Origin: Igneacidithiobacillus sp041146875 | GTDB taxonomy: Bacteria > Pseudomonadota > Gammaproteobacteria > Acidithiobacillales > Acidithiobacillaceae | Assembly (NCBI RefSeq): GCF_041146875.1 | Contig: NZ_JBFRXP010000012.1 | Span: 1-64,000, forward strand | Direction: 5' to 3' | Length of the DNA stretch: 64,000 nt | Shown: piece by piece, positions 17,293-25,860 of the stretch | How positions within the stretch are numbered: position 1 is the first letter of the stretch | Layout of the letters: the number at the start of each line of letters is the position of its first letter | Notes under the pieces: model-generated | What the model was told of the DNA's origin: nothing | Databases searched by the model: none | Seen by the model: only the letters and a program-made list of their open reading frames with translations | Position numbers and translations under genes: made by a program

Positions 17293-18726
17293 ATGAAAAC
17301 TATACAACAATTTCATACCGACTTAGCTGATCACCAACCGCTAGATGCTGCCCAGGAAGCGCCAGGAGAGATGCAAACAGCTCCGCAGAATGGGCAGCAG
17401 CACAGTGCGCGCCATGGGCTAAAGTGGTTTCGTTATCTTCCTGTTTTTGCGAAATTTATACTCGCACAAGTTGGAGCGCTCCTTTGGGTGCTGTTTAGTT
17501 TTTGGATAGCCCTCCCCTGGATTCACAACCTAGACCTGGTACTTGGTCCGATACTCACTGCCGTGATTATCTTGGGTGTTGCCGTCTTCCCTGGTTATAT
17601 TTCCGGCTTCGTGCTCTTCAGCACCCTGATGGACCGCCGCCCCAAAATCTTGGAGATCACAGAATATCCGGCCGTTTCCGTTCTGGTTGCAGCTTACAAT
17701 GAAGAGTTGGCGATTGCCGATACGCTGAAGTCGGTCCTTAGGCAGGAATATCCAGGCGCCTTGGAGGTCATTGTGGTTGACGATGGATCCAAGGATGGAA
17801 CGGCGGCACAGGTAGAGGCCTTTGACCACCCCTCGCTGCGCCTCATTCGTCAGCCCATCAATGGCGGCAAAGCAAGCGCGCTGAATGCTGGACTACAGCA
17901 CGCGCAACATGGCTTGGTCATCACCATTGATGCCGACACCTATCTCTACCACAACGCCATCAAATTTATCGTCGGCCGTTACCTGAGCGATCCCAGCAAT
18001 ACCGCTGCCGTGGCCGGAGCGATTGCGGTACGGAATTCCCGTAAAAACTGGATTACCCGCCTGCAGGAGTGGGACTACTTTCACGGGATCGCGATCGTCA
18101 AACGGGTTCAGAGCCTGTATCAGGGCACACTGGTCGCCCAGGGGGCCTTTTCTCTCTACGAAAAGTCGATACTGTTGGAGTTAGGTGGATGGGCGCCCGT
18201 GGTTGGTGAGGATATCGTCCTTTCTTGGGGTATGCTTACCAAAGGCTATCGCATTGGGTATGCCGAAAATGCCGTGGTGTTCACCAACGTACCAGAAAGC
18301 TATCGGCAGCTGTTCCAGCAGAGAAGACGCTGGGCGCGCGGTATGTTCGAGGCTATTCGCGCACATCCACGCATCCTCATTCAGCCACGCTTGACCTTGC
18401 AATTCGTTTTCATCAACCTGCTATTTCCATTTATTGACTTGAGTTATATGTTGTTTTTTGTGCCTGGCATCATCGCCGCGTTTTTCGGCTTCTTGCTGAT
18501 CGCCGGCCCCATTACACTCTTGCTCATCCCTCTCGCGGCATTAAACAACACTGTCATCTTCCTGGTTCAGCGGAGAATGTTTAAGGAGAGAGGATTGCGC
18601 ATTCGGCGTAATCTACGGGGCATGTTTCTCTATGTCTTCTTTTCTCAGCTTCTCATGAGTCCTGCATCTATCGCCGGCTATGCGTCCGAGGTTTTTCGTC
18701 TCAGCAAAACCTGGGGCACCAAATGA
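17293..18726 (+). CDS. Membrane GT2 polysaccharide synthase (PgaC/hyaluronan-synthase type)
   Basis: The 477-residue protein is a processive family 2 glycosyltransferase. A Gln-rich cytosolic tail (1-45) precedes two membrane helices (about 52-112). The catalytic domain has VVDDGS (Asp163-164), DAD (213-215), GED (305-307) and QRRRW (343-347), the D,D,D,QxxRW set of beta-glycan synthases. Three or more helices follow (370-460). It should polymerise a UDP-sugar and pass the chain through the inner membrane; poly-GlcNAc, cellulose-like or another polymer cannot be told apart. No PilZ domain is visible. The gene follows the fapE-like gene by 49 bp and overlaps the next gene as ATGA. A synthase inside a fap operon is unusual. 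Confidence 0.85.
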   Translation: MKTIQQFHTDLADHQPLDAAQEAPGEMQTAPQNGQQHSARHGLKWFRYLPVFAKFILAQVGALLWVLFSFWIALPWIHNLDLVLGPILTAVIILGVAVFPGYISGFVLFSTLMDRRPKILEITEYPAVSVLVAAYNEELAIADTLKSVLRQEYPGALEVIVVDDGSKDGTAAQVEAFDHPSLRLIRQPINGGKASALNAGLQHAQHGLVITIDADTYLYHNAIKFIVGRYLSDPSNTAAVAGAIAVRNSRKNWITRLQEWDYFHGIAIVKRVQSLYQGTLVAQGAFSLYEKSILLELGGWAPVVGEDIVLSWGMLTKGYRIGYAENAVVFTNVPESYRQLFQQRRRWARGMFEAIRAHPRILIQPRLTLQFVFINLLFPFIDLSYMLFFVPGIIAAFFGFLLIAGPITLLLIPLAALNNTVIFLVQRRMFKERGLRIRRNLRGMFLYVFFSQLLMSPASIAGYASEVFRLSKTWGTK

Positions 18727-20180
18727 AGACGAGCACTTTGGCCATAGCAGGAGGATTTTGTGCACTTGCTATCAGTCAGTTTGCCGTCGCGGAGCATACT
18801 GACAATCCCGCAGCACAGATACGTGCGGGGCGCCACGCCCTGCAACAAAATCACCCAGAGGCCGCGTTACAGGACTTCAATGCTGCCCTACAGGGTATCA
18901 AGCAAGCACCACATCAATATCAGCCTGACCGCTTGGCAGCCCTTTCGGGTAAAGGATACGCCGCGCTCTGGCTGGGAAACGATCATCAGGCATATCGCGC
19001 CTACGCGCAGGCCCTTCCCTTGGCAAAAAAGCCCATCGACCGCCAGGCGGTCAGTGTTGGCCTGGCGCGCGCCTTGATCGCCAATGGCAGGCCTATCGAG
19101 GCCTATGATGTAGTGCAACCATACCGCCACACTGCACCCGCCGCCTTACAAAGTGCCATTGCTGCCAATTTGCTTGACTGGAATGTGATGGCAAAGCACG
19201 ATCTAGCGCTGGCTGCCCCCACGGGAATCTACCAAGGACCGGATTGGCAATCCCGTCTTTATCAAATCACCCAGAATTATGTTGATTTTGCACTGCGCCC
19301 CAAGCTGCGCTTGGGTTTCCACTACAGTAGCGACAGCGATAGCAATATCAATCAGGTCTATTCCGCTGATGCTCTATGGCCGGGTCATTGGCTGAGCGCC
19401 GCAAATTTGAATCCAACGTTTTGGCAAGCCGGCTACCAGCAAACCCAAGTCTCCGATCCCACTGGTCAAGTGGGTCTAAGTGCCATTCGCGCTGGCTGGA
19501 CGGCAGTACCCAACCGAGATTGGCACTACAGCATACTCGGTGGCCTAGGTACGAGCAGGAACTGGACGTACACTACCGTCCATGCTGCCGCCTTATATCA
19601 ACCCTCCGACAGTTGGGGCATAGACGCCGGCGCGGACCGTGAACCCATCCGTACCTATACTGCTGTGCAAAATCACATCCTCGTCAATACCTTAAGTTTG
19701 GGTGGTTTTGGGCGTTTGCGCGACATTGGGACTCTGAGCGCGACCTATTTTCATCAGTCTTTCTCCGATAACAACCAGCGCAATGGCGTGGTGATTCGTG
19801 CAACGCCAGAATTTCTCAGCCTTGGGCGCTGGCCGATCAGCCTCGGGATCCAAGGATATTACCGTCAATATCACAGCAGCACGGTACCCTATAGCGGCTA
19901 CTTCAATCCCCGGAATTATCGCGAAGCGATCGGTTATCTCATCTACGTACAAAAATTTTCGCCTTATTGGACGTTACGCTTTTATTCGGGTTTTGGTTCG
20001 CAAACTATTGATGGGGCCACCTCTGGCGTACAGGATTATTTTGGCACGCTAACCGGCCTGGTAGCCCCCTACTGTGCTGTTTCCCTCACCGGTGGTTATA
20101 GCAATATCGCCAATGCGTATGGTGGCGGTCCGGGATACCATCGCAGTTATTTCGGGGGGGAGATTTCCATCCCGTTTTAA
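18723..20180 (+). CDS. TPR outer-membrane polysaccharide porin (PgaA/BcsC-like)
   Basis: The 485-residue protein has a signal peptide (1-23), about three TPR-like helical pairs (30-150; for example HPEAALQDFNAAL and NDHQAYRAYAQAL), and then a long beta-strand-rich region ending in the outer-membrane signature ISIPF. This is the layout of PgaA, BcsC and PelB, porins that export synthase-made polysaccharides, though shorter. It overlaps the GT2 gene by ATGA, so the synthase and its exit pore are translationally coupled. No deacetylase or hydrolase gene accompanies them here. It ends the plus-strand fap operon. Confidence 0.8.
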   Translation: MKTSTLAIAGGFCALAISQFAVAEHTDNPAAQIRAGRHALQQNHPEAALQDFNAALQGIKQAPHQYQPDRLAALSGKGYAALWLGNDHQAYRAYAQALPLAKKPIDRQAVSVGLARALIANGRPIEAYDVVQPYRHTAPAALQSAIAANLLDWNVMAKHDLALAAPTGIYQGPDWQSRLYQITQNYVDFALRPKLRLGFHYSSDSDSNINQVYSADALWPGHWLSAANLNPTFWQAGYQQTQVSDPTGQVGLSAIRAGWTAVPNRDWHYSILGGLGTSRNWTYTTVHAAALYQPSDSWGIDAGADREPIRTYTAVQNHILVNTLSLGGFGRLRDIGTLSATYFHQSFSDNNQRNGVVIRATPEFLSLGRWPISLGIQGYYRQYHSSTVPYSGYFNPRNYREAIGYLIYVQKFSPYWTLRFYSGFGSQTIDGATSGVQDYFGTLTGLVAPYCAVSLTGGYSNIANAYGGGPGYHRSYFGGEISIPF

Positions 20181-20198
20181 TATGGGGCTATATAGGTA

Positions 20199-20222
20199 GG
20201 AGCTGTGCCCGCGCATAGCTCC
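20199..20222. terminator. Hairpin between convergent operon ends
   Basis: GGAGCTGTGC pairs with GCATAGCTCC (one G-U) around a 4-base loop. It sits in the 56-bp gap between the convergent porin and fapF genes. A T-run is lacking on either strand, so it may only weaken read-through or protect 3' ends. Confidence 0.45.
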
Positions 20223-20236
20223 CAATGGCAAAACGA

Positions 20237-21310
20237 TTATAGGTTGTAGGGAATCGTTGCCGTAAGCTGAAAGTTTGGCGCGCTTGAAGTCAGACCGATC
20301 CCGAGGTTCATGATCAAGGAGCTCGATGGGGTAAATGCATAGGTCAAACCGAAGTTCGCAACGCCGACATTAGCGCCACTGCCAACAATAGGGGTCCATG
20401 CCGCGCCGTCGGTACGAATACTGGTTTGCTGCTGTAGACGATCGGCAAAAGACGTACTTACACTAAGGCGATCGTTGAGCGCATAAGCGACCCCCATACT
20501 GAACTGAAAGGCATTGCCCAAGCGTACCTGACCTGGCTGCACCACTCCCAAGGTCGTGCTGATGTCTGAAAAACTATGCGGCAAATTGTAATAATAGTTG
20601 GCACTACCGAAAAATATGGCGGGGTCAGAGGTGGAAACAAAAGAAATACCCGGCGTAATCGTCCAGACGCCATTACCCGTCGGCAACGTGGTAGGTACTT
20701 GCAGATTGGTATTATTGGGGTCCGGTTGGTATACCTTGATACCATACGGCTTGATGCCGGTGGGCGCGGTAAGTAAAAGACTTGCCGTCAAAGTCGGCCA
20801 ATTTTTTGATTCCTGGAGTAATTGGTAGTAGGCGCCGACACTGATGTCTCCCAATCGGGGGCCGTTGGAGGTCACTGAGGCTTCACTATACTGGTTGCTT
20901 GCATAGCCCGCCCCACCAATCTCATATGTGCTCTGGCGATACACCATCGGGACGTTGAGAACCAATTGTAACTTCCGTCCCAACGGAACATAAGCGGATT
21001 CCGTGAAGGTAAAAATACTCGACTTGACCTTACTCACGTTGATATTGCCGAGAAAAATTGCGCCAAGCGCGAGGAAACCATTCAGATTGATCGTATTCTG
21101 GTCCGAGTACGCATAGGACATGCTCGATTGCAGCGTAATATGGTCGTAAAAAAAATCCGTATTCTGCTGCAAAATTGCCTTTTTGCTTGCCGATTCAGGG
21201 GGCGCCTTGAGGTTCTGCTGCGCTGTATCCTGCGCCAAGGCGGCGCTAGAGCTGCCGAGCACGGAGAACATCAACACCATTACTGCTGCCGACTTTGTAC
21301 GCCGTTTCAT
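20237..21310 (-). CDS. fapF: FapF-like outer-membrane amyloid transporter
   Basis: The 357-residue protein has a signal peptide ending ALA and a beta-barrel body. Blocks such as LNGFLALGAIFLGNI, LNVPMVYRQSTYE, GAYYQLLQESKNWP, TAPTGIKPYGIK, LPTGNGVWTI and MNLGIGLTSSAPNF are what I recall of FapF, the trimeric barrel that secretes Fap subunits. The short N-terminal part before the barrel (about 30 residues) leaves little room for the coiled-coil plug region of Pseudomonas FapF. The gene is convergent with the fap operon, so it must use its own promoter in the gap before cspA. A generic MetA-pathway porin label is the alternative. Confidence 0.78.
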   Translation of the reverse strand: MKRRTKSAAVMVLMFSVLGSSSAALAQDTAQQNLKAPPESASKKAILQQNTDFFYDHITLQSSMSYAYSDQNTINLNGFLALGAIFLGNINVSKVKSSIFTFTESAYVPLGRKLQLVLNVPMVYRQSTYEIGGAGYASNQYSEASVTSNGPRLGDISVGAYYQLLQESKNWPTLTASLLLTAPTGIKPYGIKVYQPDPNNTNLQVPTTLPTGNGVWTITPGISFVSTSDPAIFFGSANYYYNLPHSFSDISTTLGVVQPGQVRLGNAFQFSMGVAYALNDRLSVSTSFADRLQQQTSIRTDGAAWTPIVGSGANVGVANFGLTYAFTPSSSLIMNLGIGLTSSAPNFQLTATIPYNL

Positions 21311-21379
21311 TGTTCACTCCAATCATGGTCTTTCCGCGCCAGAGAGTAGCACAAGACCCGCGCACTATCCTACTCTCCT

Positions 21380-21407
21380 TTGCTTTTGTCGCGGAAAGGC
21401 CTATACT
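21380..21407 (+). promoter_or_regulatory. Putative sigma-70 promoter of cspA
   Basis: TTGCTT and TATACT are separated by 16 bp, with the predicted start near 21414 and a leader of roughly 37 nt before the ATG. Confidence 0.35.
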
Positions 21408-21450
21408 GTCTTTGGCCAGTTCGGCTGTTTTTATTTATTTGGGGTGTAAC

Positions 21451-21654
21451 ATGGCGGTTGGTACGGTAAAGTGGTTCAACGACAGCAAGGGGTTTGGTTT
21501 CATTACGCCGGAAGATGGCAAGGAAGATGTCTTCGTGCATCACTCCGCTATTGAAGGCTCAGGCTTCAAGACCCTAGCGGAAGGCGAGCGCGTCAACTTT
21601 GAAGTGACTCGCGGCCCAAAGGGTCTGCAGGCTGAAAAGGTCCGTCGGGCCTAA
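21451..21654 (+). CDS. cspA: Cold-shock protein, CspA family
   Basis: The 67-residue protein is a single cold-shock domain that binds single-stranded RNA and DNA. RNP1 is in KGFGFITP and RNP2 in DVFVHHSAI, with the usual opening GTVKWFNDSKG. The ATG at 21451 follows GGGGTG; longer upstream in-frame starts would add residues alien to the family. A strong terminator follows. The convergent neighbour is a DEAD-box helicase gene, and both are RNA-structure remodelling functions. Whether this copy is cold-induced cannot be told. Confidence 0.93.
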   Translation: MAVGTVKWFNDSKGFGFITPEDGKEDVFVHHSAIEGSGFKTLAEGERVNFEVTRGPKGLQAEKVRRA

Positions 21655-21707
21655 TTAGCCCGCGCAGGGCAGTGTGAGCTGCCCTCCCCCCTTGCGGGGA
21701 AAACACT

Positions 21708-21737
21708 TACCGGCCCGGTTTCTGAGCCGGTATTTTT
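21708..21737 (+). terminator. Rho-independent terminator of cspA
   Basis: TACCGGC and GCCGGTA form a 7-bp stem, followed directly by a T-run. The tail overlaps the stop of the convergent helicase gene. A second hairpin (GGGCAG/CTGCCC, 21667-21684) precedes it. Confidence 0.85.
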
Positions 21738-23565
21738 ATGTCCGCCGCTCGCGCTTGCGCGTACTTGGTCGTGCCTCGCGCCGATCTTCACTAGCATCCG
21801 TCTTGCGTTTTACCGCTGGCCGGCGCGGTTTCATCTCCCGTCCCGCATCACCGGACGACAGCGGGCGAATTTGCAGGGGGCGGCCACAAACCCAGGTCTT
21901 CTTGAGATGCTCGATCACCGAGCCGTGCAGGTCTGCAGGTAATTCCACCACGCTGTGATCACTAGCGATCTGTACTTTGCGAATCAAGCGACTCGGCAAA
22001 CCCGACTCATTGGCAATGGCGCCAACGATATTTTTCACCTGCGCACCGTGTTCCTCGCCAACATCCAAGCGATACATACGCATGCTGGGATCGCTATCAC
22101 CAGCAGAGAACTCGCGGCGGGACTCCCGTGCCGCCTGGGGCCTTTCCCCCCGTTTTTTCGCCTCGCCATCGCTATCGCGTCGCTCGCGACGTTGGCGTGC
22201 GGGAGATGAAACAGCTGTATCCAGTGCGGCGGAGGGGCGGGTTTCCGGTGCTGGCAATAGCGGCTTGTCTTTCTGCACCAAAAAGGCCAGGGCCGCGGCG
22301 ATCTCGCCCAAGCCAATATCGTGCTCTTCTTGATATTCGGCGATCAGCGATTCAAAGGGTCCTAGGTCCTCCCCCTCGATCACCGCCAGGAGCTGTTCTT
22401 TGAATTGCGCGACGCGACGATCCGCAACATCCGCAAGGCTCGGCAAATGCATGGCTTCGATGCTCTGTCCGGTGGCCCGCTCAATGGCCTTGAGCAGATA
22501 GCGCTCACGCGGGGCAACAAAGAGGATCGCCTCGCCCTTGCGCCCGGCGCGTCCGGTGCGCCCAATACGATGCACATAGGCCTCGGTATCGTTGGGGATA
22601 TCATAGTTGATGACGTGAGTAATACGCTCGACGTCCAGGCCGCGCGCCGCGACATCGGTGGCGATGACGATGTCGAGGGTGCCAGACTTGAGGCGTTCGA
22701 CAGTCTGCTCGCGCAGCGCCTGACTCATATCGCCGTTGAGGGCACCACAAGCGTAGCCACGCGCCTCCAGTCGTTCGGCCAACTCGACCGTGGCGGTCTT
22801 GGTCCGCACGAAGATGATCCAGGCATTGCTGTCTTCGACTTCCAAAATGCGTGTCAGCGCATCGAGCTTGTGTGTGCCACTCACTTGCCAATAGCGCTGG
22901 CGGATGGCAGACACCGTTTTGGTGGCGCTCTTGATCTTGATTTCTACCGGCTCGCGCAGGTAGGTGCGCGCAATCCGATGGATCGCCTCGGGCATGGTCG
23001 CGGAAAACAGTGCTACCTGGCGTTGCTCGGGGGTATGCTGGAGGATGTCCTCAACGGCGTCGATGAAGCCCATGCGCAGCATCTCATCGGCTTCATCCAA
23101 AACCACCGCCTGGAGGCGGTCGAGCTGCAGGGTGCGGCGACGCAGATGGTCTTGAATCCGCCCCGGTGTGCCCACCACCACCTGCACGCCACGCGCCAGT
23201 TGTTTTAACTGCAGGCCCATGGACTGGCCGCCGTAGATGGGCAAGACATGAAAACCAGGCAGGAACTTGGCGTAGCTCTGCATTGCCTCAGCCACCTGGA
23301 TGGCGAGTTCGCGCGTCGGCGCCAGCACCAAGACCTGCGGAAAGCGCTGCGAACAATCCACTCGGCTAAGCAACGGCAGGGCGAAAGCGGCCGTCTTGCC
23401 CGTACCGGTCTGTGCCAGACCGATAACGTCTTGGCCAGCAAGCAGTGGAGGGATGCTCTGGGCCTGAATGGGTGAAGGCTGCTCGTAGCCAATTTCGGCC
23501 ACAGCACGTTGGAGCGGTTCGGCAAGGGCAAAATCGCCAAAACGCTGTATATTTTCCTGTCCCAT
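21736..23565 (-). CDS. deaD: DEAD-box ATP-dependent RNA helicase (DeaD/CsdA)
   Basis: The 609-residue protein carries all helicase motifs: Q motif around PSPIQAQSIP, Walker A AQTGTGKT, PTRELA, DEAD in VLDEADEM, SAT in LFSATMP, ARGLD and HRIGRTGRAG. After a basic, low-complexity linker (about 445-505) comes a C-terminal DbpA-like RNA-binding domain (about 510-580), then a basic tail. This is the CsdA/DeaD design, which acts in ribosome assembly and mRNA decay, especially in the cold. It faces cspA across the shared terminator. GGGGGTAGG precedes the ATG. Confidence 0.93.
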   Translation of the reverse strand: MGQENIQRFGDFALAEPLQRAVAEIGYEQPSPIQAQSIPPLLAGQDVIGLAQTGTGKTAAFALPLLSRVDCSQRFPQVLVLAPTRELAIQVAEAMQSYAKFLPGFHVLPIYGGQSMGLQLKQLARGVQVVVGTPGRIQDHLRRRTLQLDRLQAVVLDEADEMLRMGFIDAVEDILQHTPEQRQVALFSATMPEAIHRIARTYLREPVEIKIKSATKTVSAIRQRYWQVSGTHKLDALTRILEVEDSNAWIIFVRTKTATVELAERLEARGYACGALNGDMSQALREQTVERLKSGTLDIVIATDVAARGLDVERITHVINYDIPNDTEAYVHRIGRTGRAGRKGEAILFVAPRERYLLKAIERATGQSIEAMHLPSLADVADRRVAQFKEQLLAVIEGEDLGPFESLIAEYQEEHDIGLGEIAAALAFLVQKDKPLLPAPETRPSAALDTAVSSPARQRRERRDSDGEAKKRGERPQAARESRREFSAGDSDPSMRMYRLDVGEEHGAQVKNIVGAIANESGLPSRLIRKVQIASDHSVVELPADLHGSVIEHLKKTWVCGRPLQIRPLSSGDAGREMKPRRPAVKRKTDASEDRREARPSTRKRERRT

Positions 23566-23624
23566 TCCTACCCCCTACGCAAGCGAGTGCGCACTATACG
23601 CCAAATCTCGCGTCTATGCATGAT

Positions 23625-24248
23625 TCAGTCAGCAGCCAACAGTTCCTGCAACGCCGCCGCGATACCCGCGTCGGCACCCGGACCAAAAGGCGTTTGCCCG
23701 GGGGTAAAGCGATCACAAAAGGCGTATTCGAAGGCCACATCTTGTAGGCCCAGGCTACCAAAAAGACGATTTTCCCAAGATTGATCGTCGGGGTGCGGTA
23801 CCAGACTCGGCCAGCCCGTCGACTGAGCCGGCTCGAGGATGGGCCCGAAAAAGATGGCTCCAGGTTTGTTACGCAAGCGCAGTGCACAAGAACCTGCCGT
23901 ACGGCCAGACATGGGCAAGAAATCGATGGTGCGCGTGAGTCGCAATTTGCTATCCAGCGCAACATCGAGGTCGATGCCCAGGGCCTTTCCTTCTACCGGC
24001 TGGGCTACCAGCCGTAGCCCCTTCTCCTGCCACTGGGGGAGGTCCTGTGCGCCGAAGCGACTCGGTAAAAAAAGGATAGTAGGCGGCGCCAATGTTTCTA
24101 ACTGCTGCCAGGTTGCTGCATCATAACGTGGCGCATTGATGATAATGCCTCCAGCATCCTTGTCGGCAATGTAGTACACCGCCGGGGAATCTTCTCCCGC
24201 CTCGACATAGTGAATACTGCGGTCAAAGAAATGACAGAGCTCCTGCAT
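23625..24248 (-). CDS. Unknown protein, possibly degenerate metallo-beta-lactamase fold
   Basis: The 207-residue protein is not recognised. The ATG at 24248 is preferred because GGGGG lies just upstream; a further upstream start adds 12 residues. Alternating strands and helices (VYYIADKDAGGIIINAPRYD, ILFLPSRFGAQDLPQWQEKGL in parts) vaguely resemble the metallo-beta-lactamase fold, but no HxHxDH motif is present, so catalysis of that kind is unlikely. There is no signal peptide. It lies between deaD (59 bp away) and a divergent cation exchanger. A cytoplasmic sensor or accessory role is possible but unsupported. Confidence 0.6.
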   Translation of the reverse strand: MQELCHFFDRSIHYVEAGEDSPAVYYIADKDAGGIIINAPRYDAATWQQLETLAPPTILFLPSRFGAQDLPQWQEKGLRLVAQPVEGKALGIDLDVALDSKLRLTRTIDFLPMSGRTAGSCALRLRNKPGAIFFGPILEPAQSTGWPSLVPHPDDQSWENRLFGSLGLQDVAFEYAFCDRFTPGQTPFGPGADAGIAAALQELLAAD

Positions 24249-24363
24249 AACACCCCCAAACAACAAGGACTCACCTTCGCGCAAAAATCTTGCAGGCGCA
24301 AGGACTAGGCGCCATCCGATCCGCCGATTATCCTAGCACTTCCAATCCACCGAGACCTTGACC

Positions 24364-25371
24364 ATGGACATCGCTCAGCTTCTCTTCGCCCTCGCTCTCA
24401 TCCTTCTAGCCGCTGAGCTGTTCACTAATTCACTAGAGCACCTGGGCGACCGACTGGGGCTCTCCGAGGGCGTTACTGGCTCCGTCTTTGCCGCTGTCGG
24501 CACCGCCCTGCCGGAAACCATGGTCCCGCTGGTGGCTGTTTTTGCATCGAGCAGCCTGGCCAGCCCCGAGGTTGGCGAGGAAGTCGGTGTTGGCGCCATT
24601 CTTGGGGCGCCAATGATGCTTTCTACCCTTACCTTGTTTTTGATGTCCGTTTTCGCCGCCGCGCAGCGGGGCTGGCGGGGCAAGCTATTGCCTGAGCGTA
24701 GCGGGCTGCGCCGCGATCTTTCTTGGTTCATGGCCGCCTTCGCCTTGGCTACCCTAGCGCTGTTCATTCCCCATCAAGCCGCTATCGTGCGCAGCGCCAT
24801 CGCCGTAATACTCGTGTTATTCTATTTTTTCTATGTCCTGCTGACCATTCGCGCCTCTGCCGCCCTGGTCGCTGACGGACACGCCACCGAGGCGGAAGCA
24901 GCGCTGTATCTTTCTCGTCTTGGTCTACCCAATGCCCTGCCAGTCGTCTTCCTGCAGCTTGCGCTGGGTCTCGCTGGCATCATTTTTGGTGCCGAGCTTT
25001 TTGTCCATGGCGTTGAGCATCTATCCGCCTGGCTCGGAGTCTCGGCCCTGATCCTTTCCTTACTGATCGTGCCTGTGGCCACTGAATTGCCAGAAAAAAT
25101 CAACAGTATCTTGTGGATACGGCGCAAGAAGGACACGTTGGCCTTTGGCAACATTACCGGCGCTTTGGTCTTTCAAGGTTCCCTGTTGCCAGCCATTGGC
25201 GTATCCCTAACCCCCTGGACCCCTAGCCCGCCAGTATTGCTTGGTGCCACATTGACGCTCTGCGCCGGTGGCTACACGTTGCTGCTCGTTTGGCGTGGCG
25301 TGCAGCTGCGGCCAATGCATTTCCTGCTCAATGGCGTGCTATATGCCGCCTATTTTGCCGTGCTGAGCTAG
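24364..25371 (+). CDS. Sodium/calcium exchanger family membrane protein
   Basis: The 335-residue protein has about ten hydrophobic segments and two inverted alpha-repeats. The first holds GTALPETMVPLVA and the second VATELPEKINSI, both with the Pro-Glu ion-binding pair of the NCX/CaCA superfamily. It probably exchanges Na+ or H+ for Ca2+ or another cation across the inner membrane. The ATG at 24364 is taken over a TTG two codons earlier, since the latter has no better ribosome-binding site. A tRNA gene follows after 36 bp. Ion specificity is unknown. Confidence 0.82.
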   Translation: MDIAQLLFALALILLAAELFTNSLEHLGDRLGLSEGVTGSVFAAVGTALPETMVPLVAVFASSSLASPEVGEEVGVGAILGAPMMLSTLTLFLMSVFAAAQRGWRGKLLPERSGLRRDLSWFMAAFALATLALFIPHQAAIVRSAIAVILVLFYFFYVLLTIRASAALVADGHATEAEAALYLSRLGLPNALPVVFLQLALGLAGIIFGAELFVHGVEHLSAWLGVSALILSLLIVPVATELPEKINSILWIRRKKDTLAFGNITGALVFQGSLLPAIGVSLTPWTPSPPVLLGATLTLCAGGYTLLLVWRGVQLRPMHFLLNGVLYAAYFAVLS

Positions 25372-25407
25372 GCCCAAACTGTCATAACCTGCTACCATCG
25401 TACTGCA

Positions 25408-25483
25408 GCCCCAGTAGCTCAGTGGATAGAGCAACCGCCTCCTAAGCGGTAGGTCAGCAGTTCGATTCTGCTCTGGGGCACCA
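25408..25483 (+). tRNA. tRNA-Arg (anticodon CCU)
   Basis: The 76-nt sequence folds as a cloverleaf. The acceptor stem is GCCCCAG with CTGGGGC, the anticodon arm ACCGC-CTCCTAA-GCGGT puts CCT at positions 34-36, and the T loop is TTCGATT. The CCA end is encoded. It reads the rare Arg codon AGG. tRNA genes of this kind often serve as integration sites, but I found no second copy of its 3' end here. Confidence 0.95.
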
Positions 25484-25857
25484 ATAAAAACAAGGTGTTA
25501 AACAATCTTGCGGCATGGATGCAGCAGTGGCGCGAGGCCAGAGTCGGCGCTGCACTCGCTGCACGGGTGTGCCACCCGTGCCATGTCGCCTAATGCCGGG
25601 TGATGTAAAACAGGCTTGCATCTATCGCGCTTCAACGGCGGTATCTATTTTCACTCGTGGTGCTTCAAGGTCGTGCCATCAGGGGGCGATCGGTTTCGGA
25701 AATACTCCCCGCCTCGACGTTCTTTGACAGACAGATCAATTTAACGCTCAAAGCAGGTGGATACCTCTTGTCCATGCTGTCCTAAGTTCTGTCTCAAAAT
25801 GCATTGATAATTGTTGATATCCAGAATACTATACCACATCAAGCTATGGAGGGCTGA
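25484..25857. other. Gene-poor stretch between tRNA-Arg and parD
   Basis: No confident gene is present. A 70-codon open frame (25515-25727) starts without a ribosome-binding site and is rich in Cys, Arg and Ser with no family resemblance. The stretch holds one perfect hairpin (25561-25581) and, near its end, AT-rich sequence that should contain the parDE promoter. It may be remnant mobile DNA next to the tRNA. Confidence 0.4.
25561..25581. repeat. Perfect 9-bp inverted repeat
   Basis: GCACGGGTG and CACCCGTGC form a perfect stem around a 3-base loop. No T-run follows on the plus strand, so it is not a classical terminator. It may be a REP-like or transposon-derived palindrome. Confidence 0.5.
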
Positions 25858-25860
25858 ATG

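Noticed and set aside
25408..25483. tRNA-Arg as a proven island attachment site
   Set aside because: No integrase gene and no second copy of the tRNA 3' end were found within the window.
25515..25727. A 70-codon open frame after tRNA-Arg
   Set aside because: No ribosome-binding site, unusual Cys/Arg/Ser composition, and it spans the palindrome.
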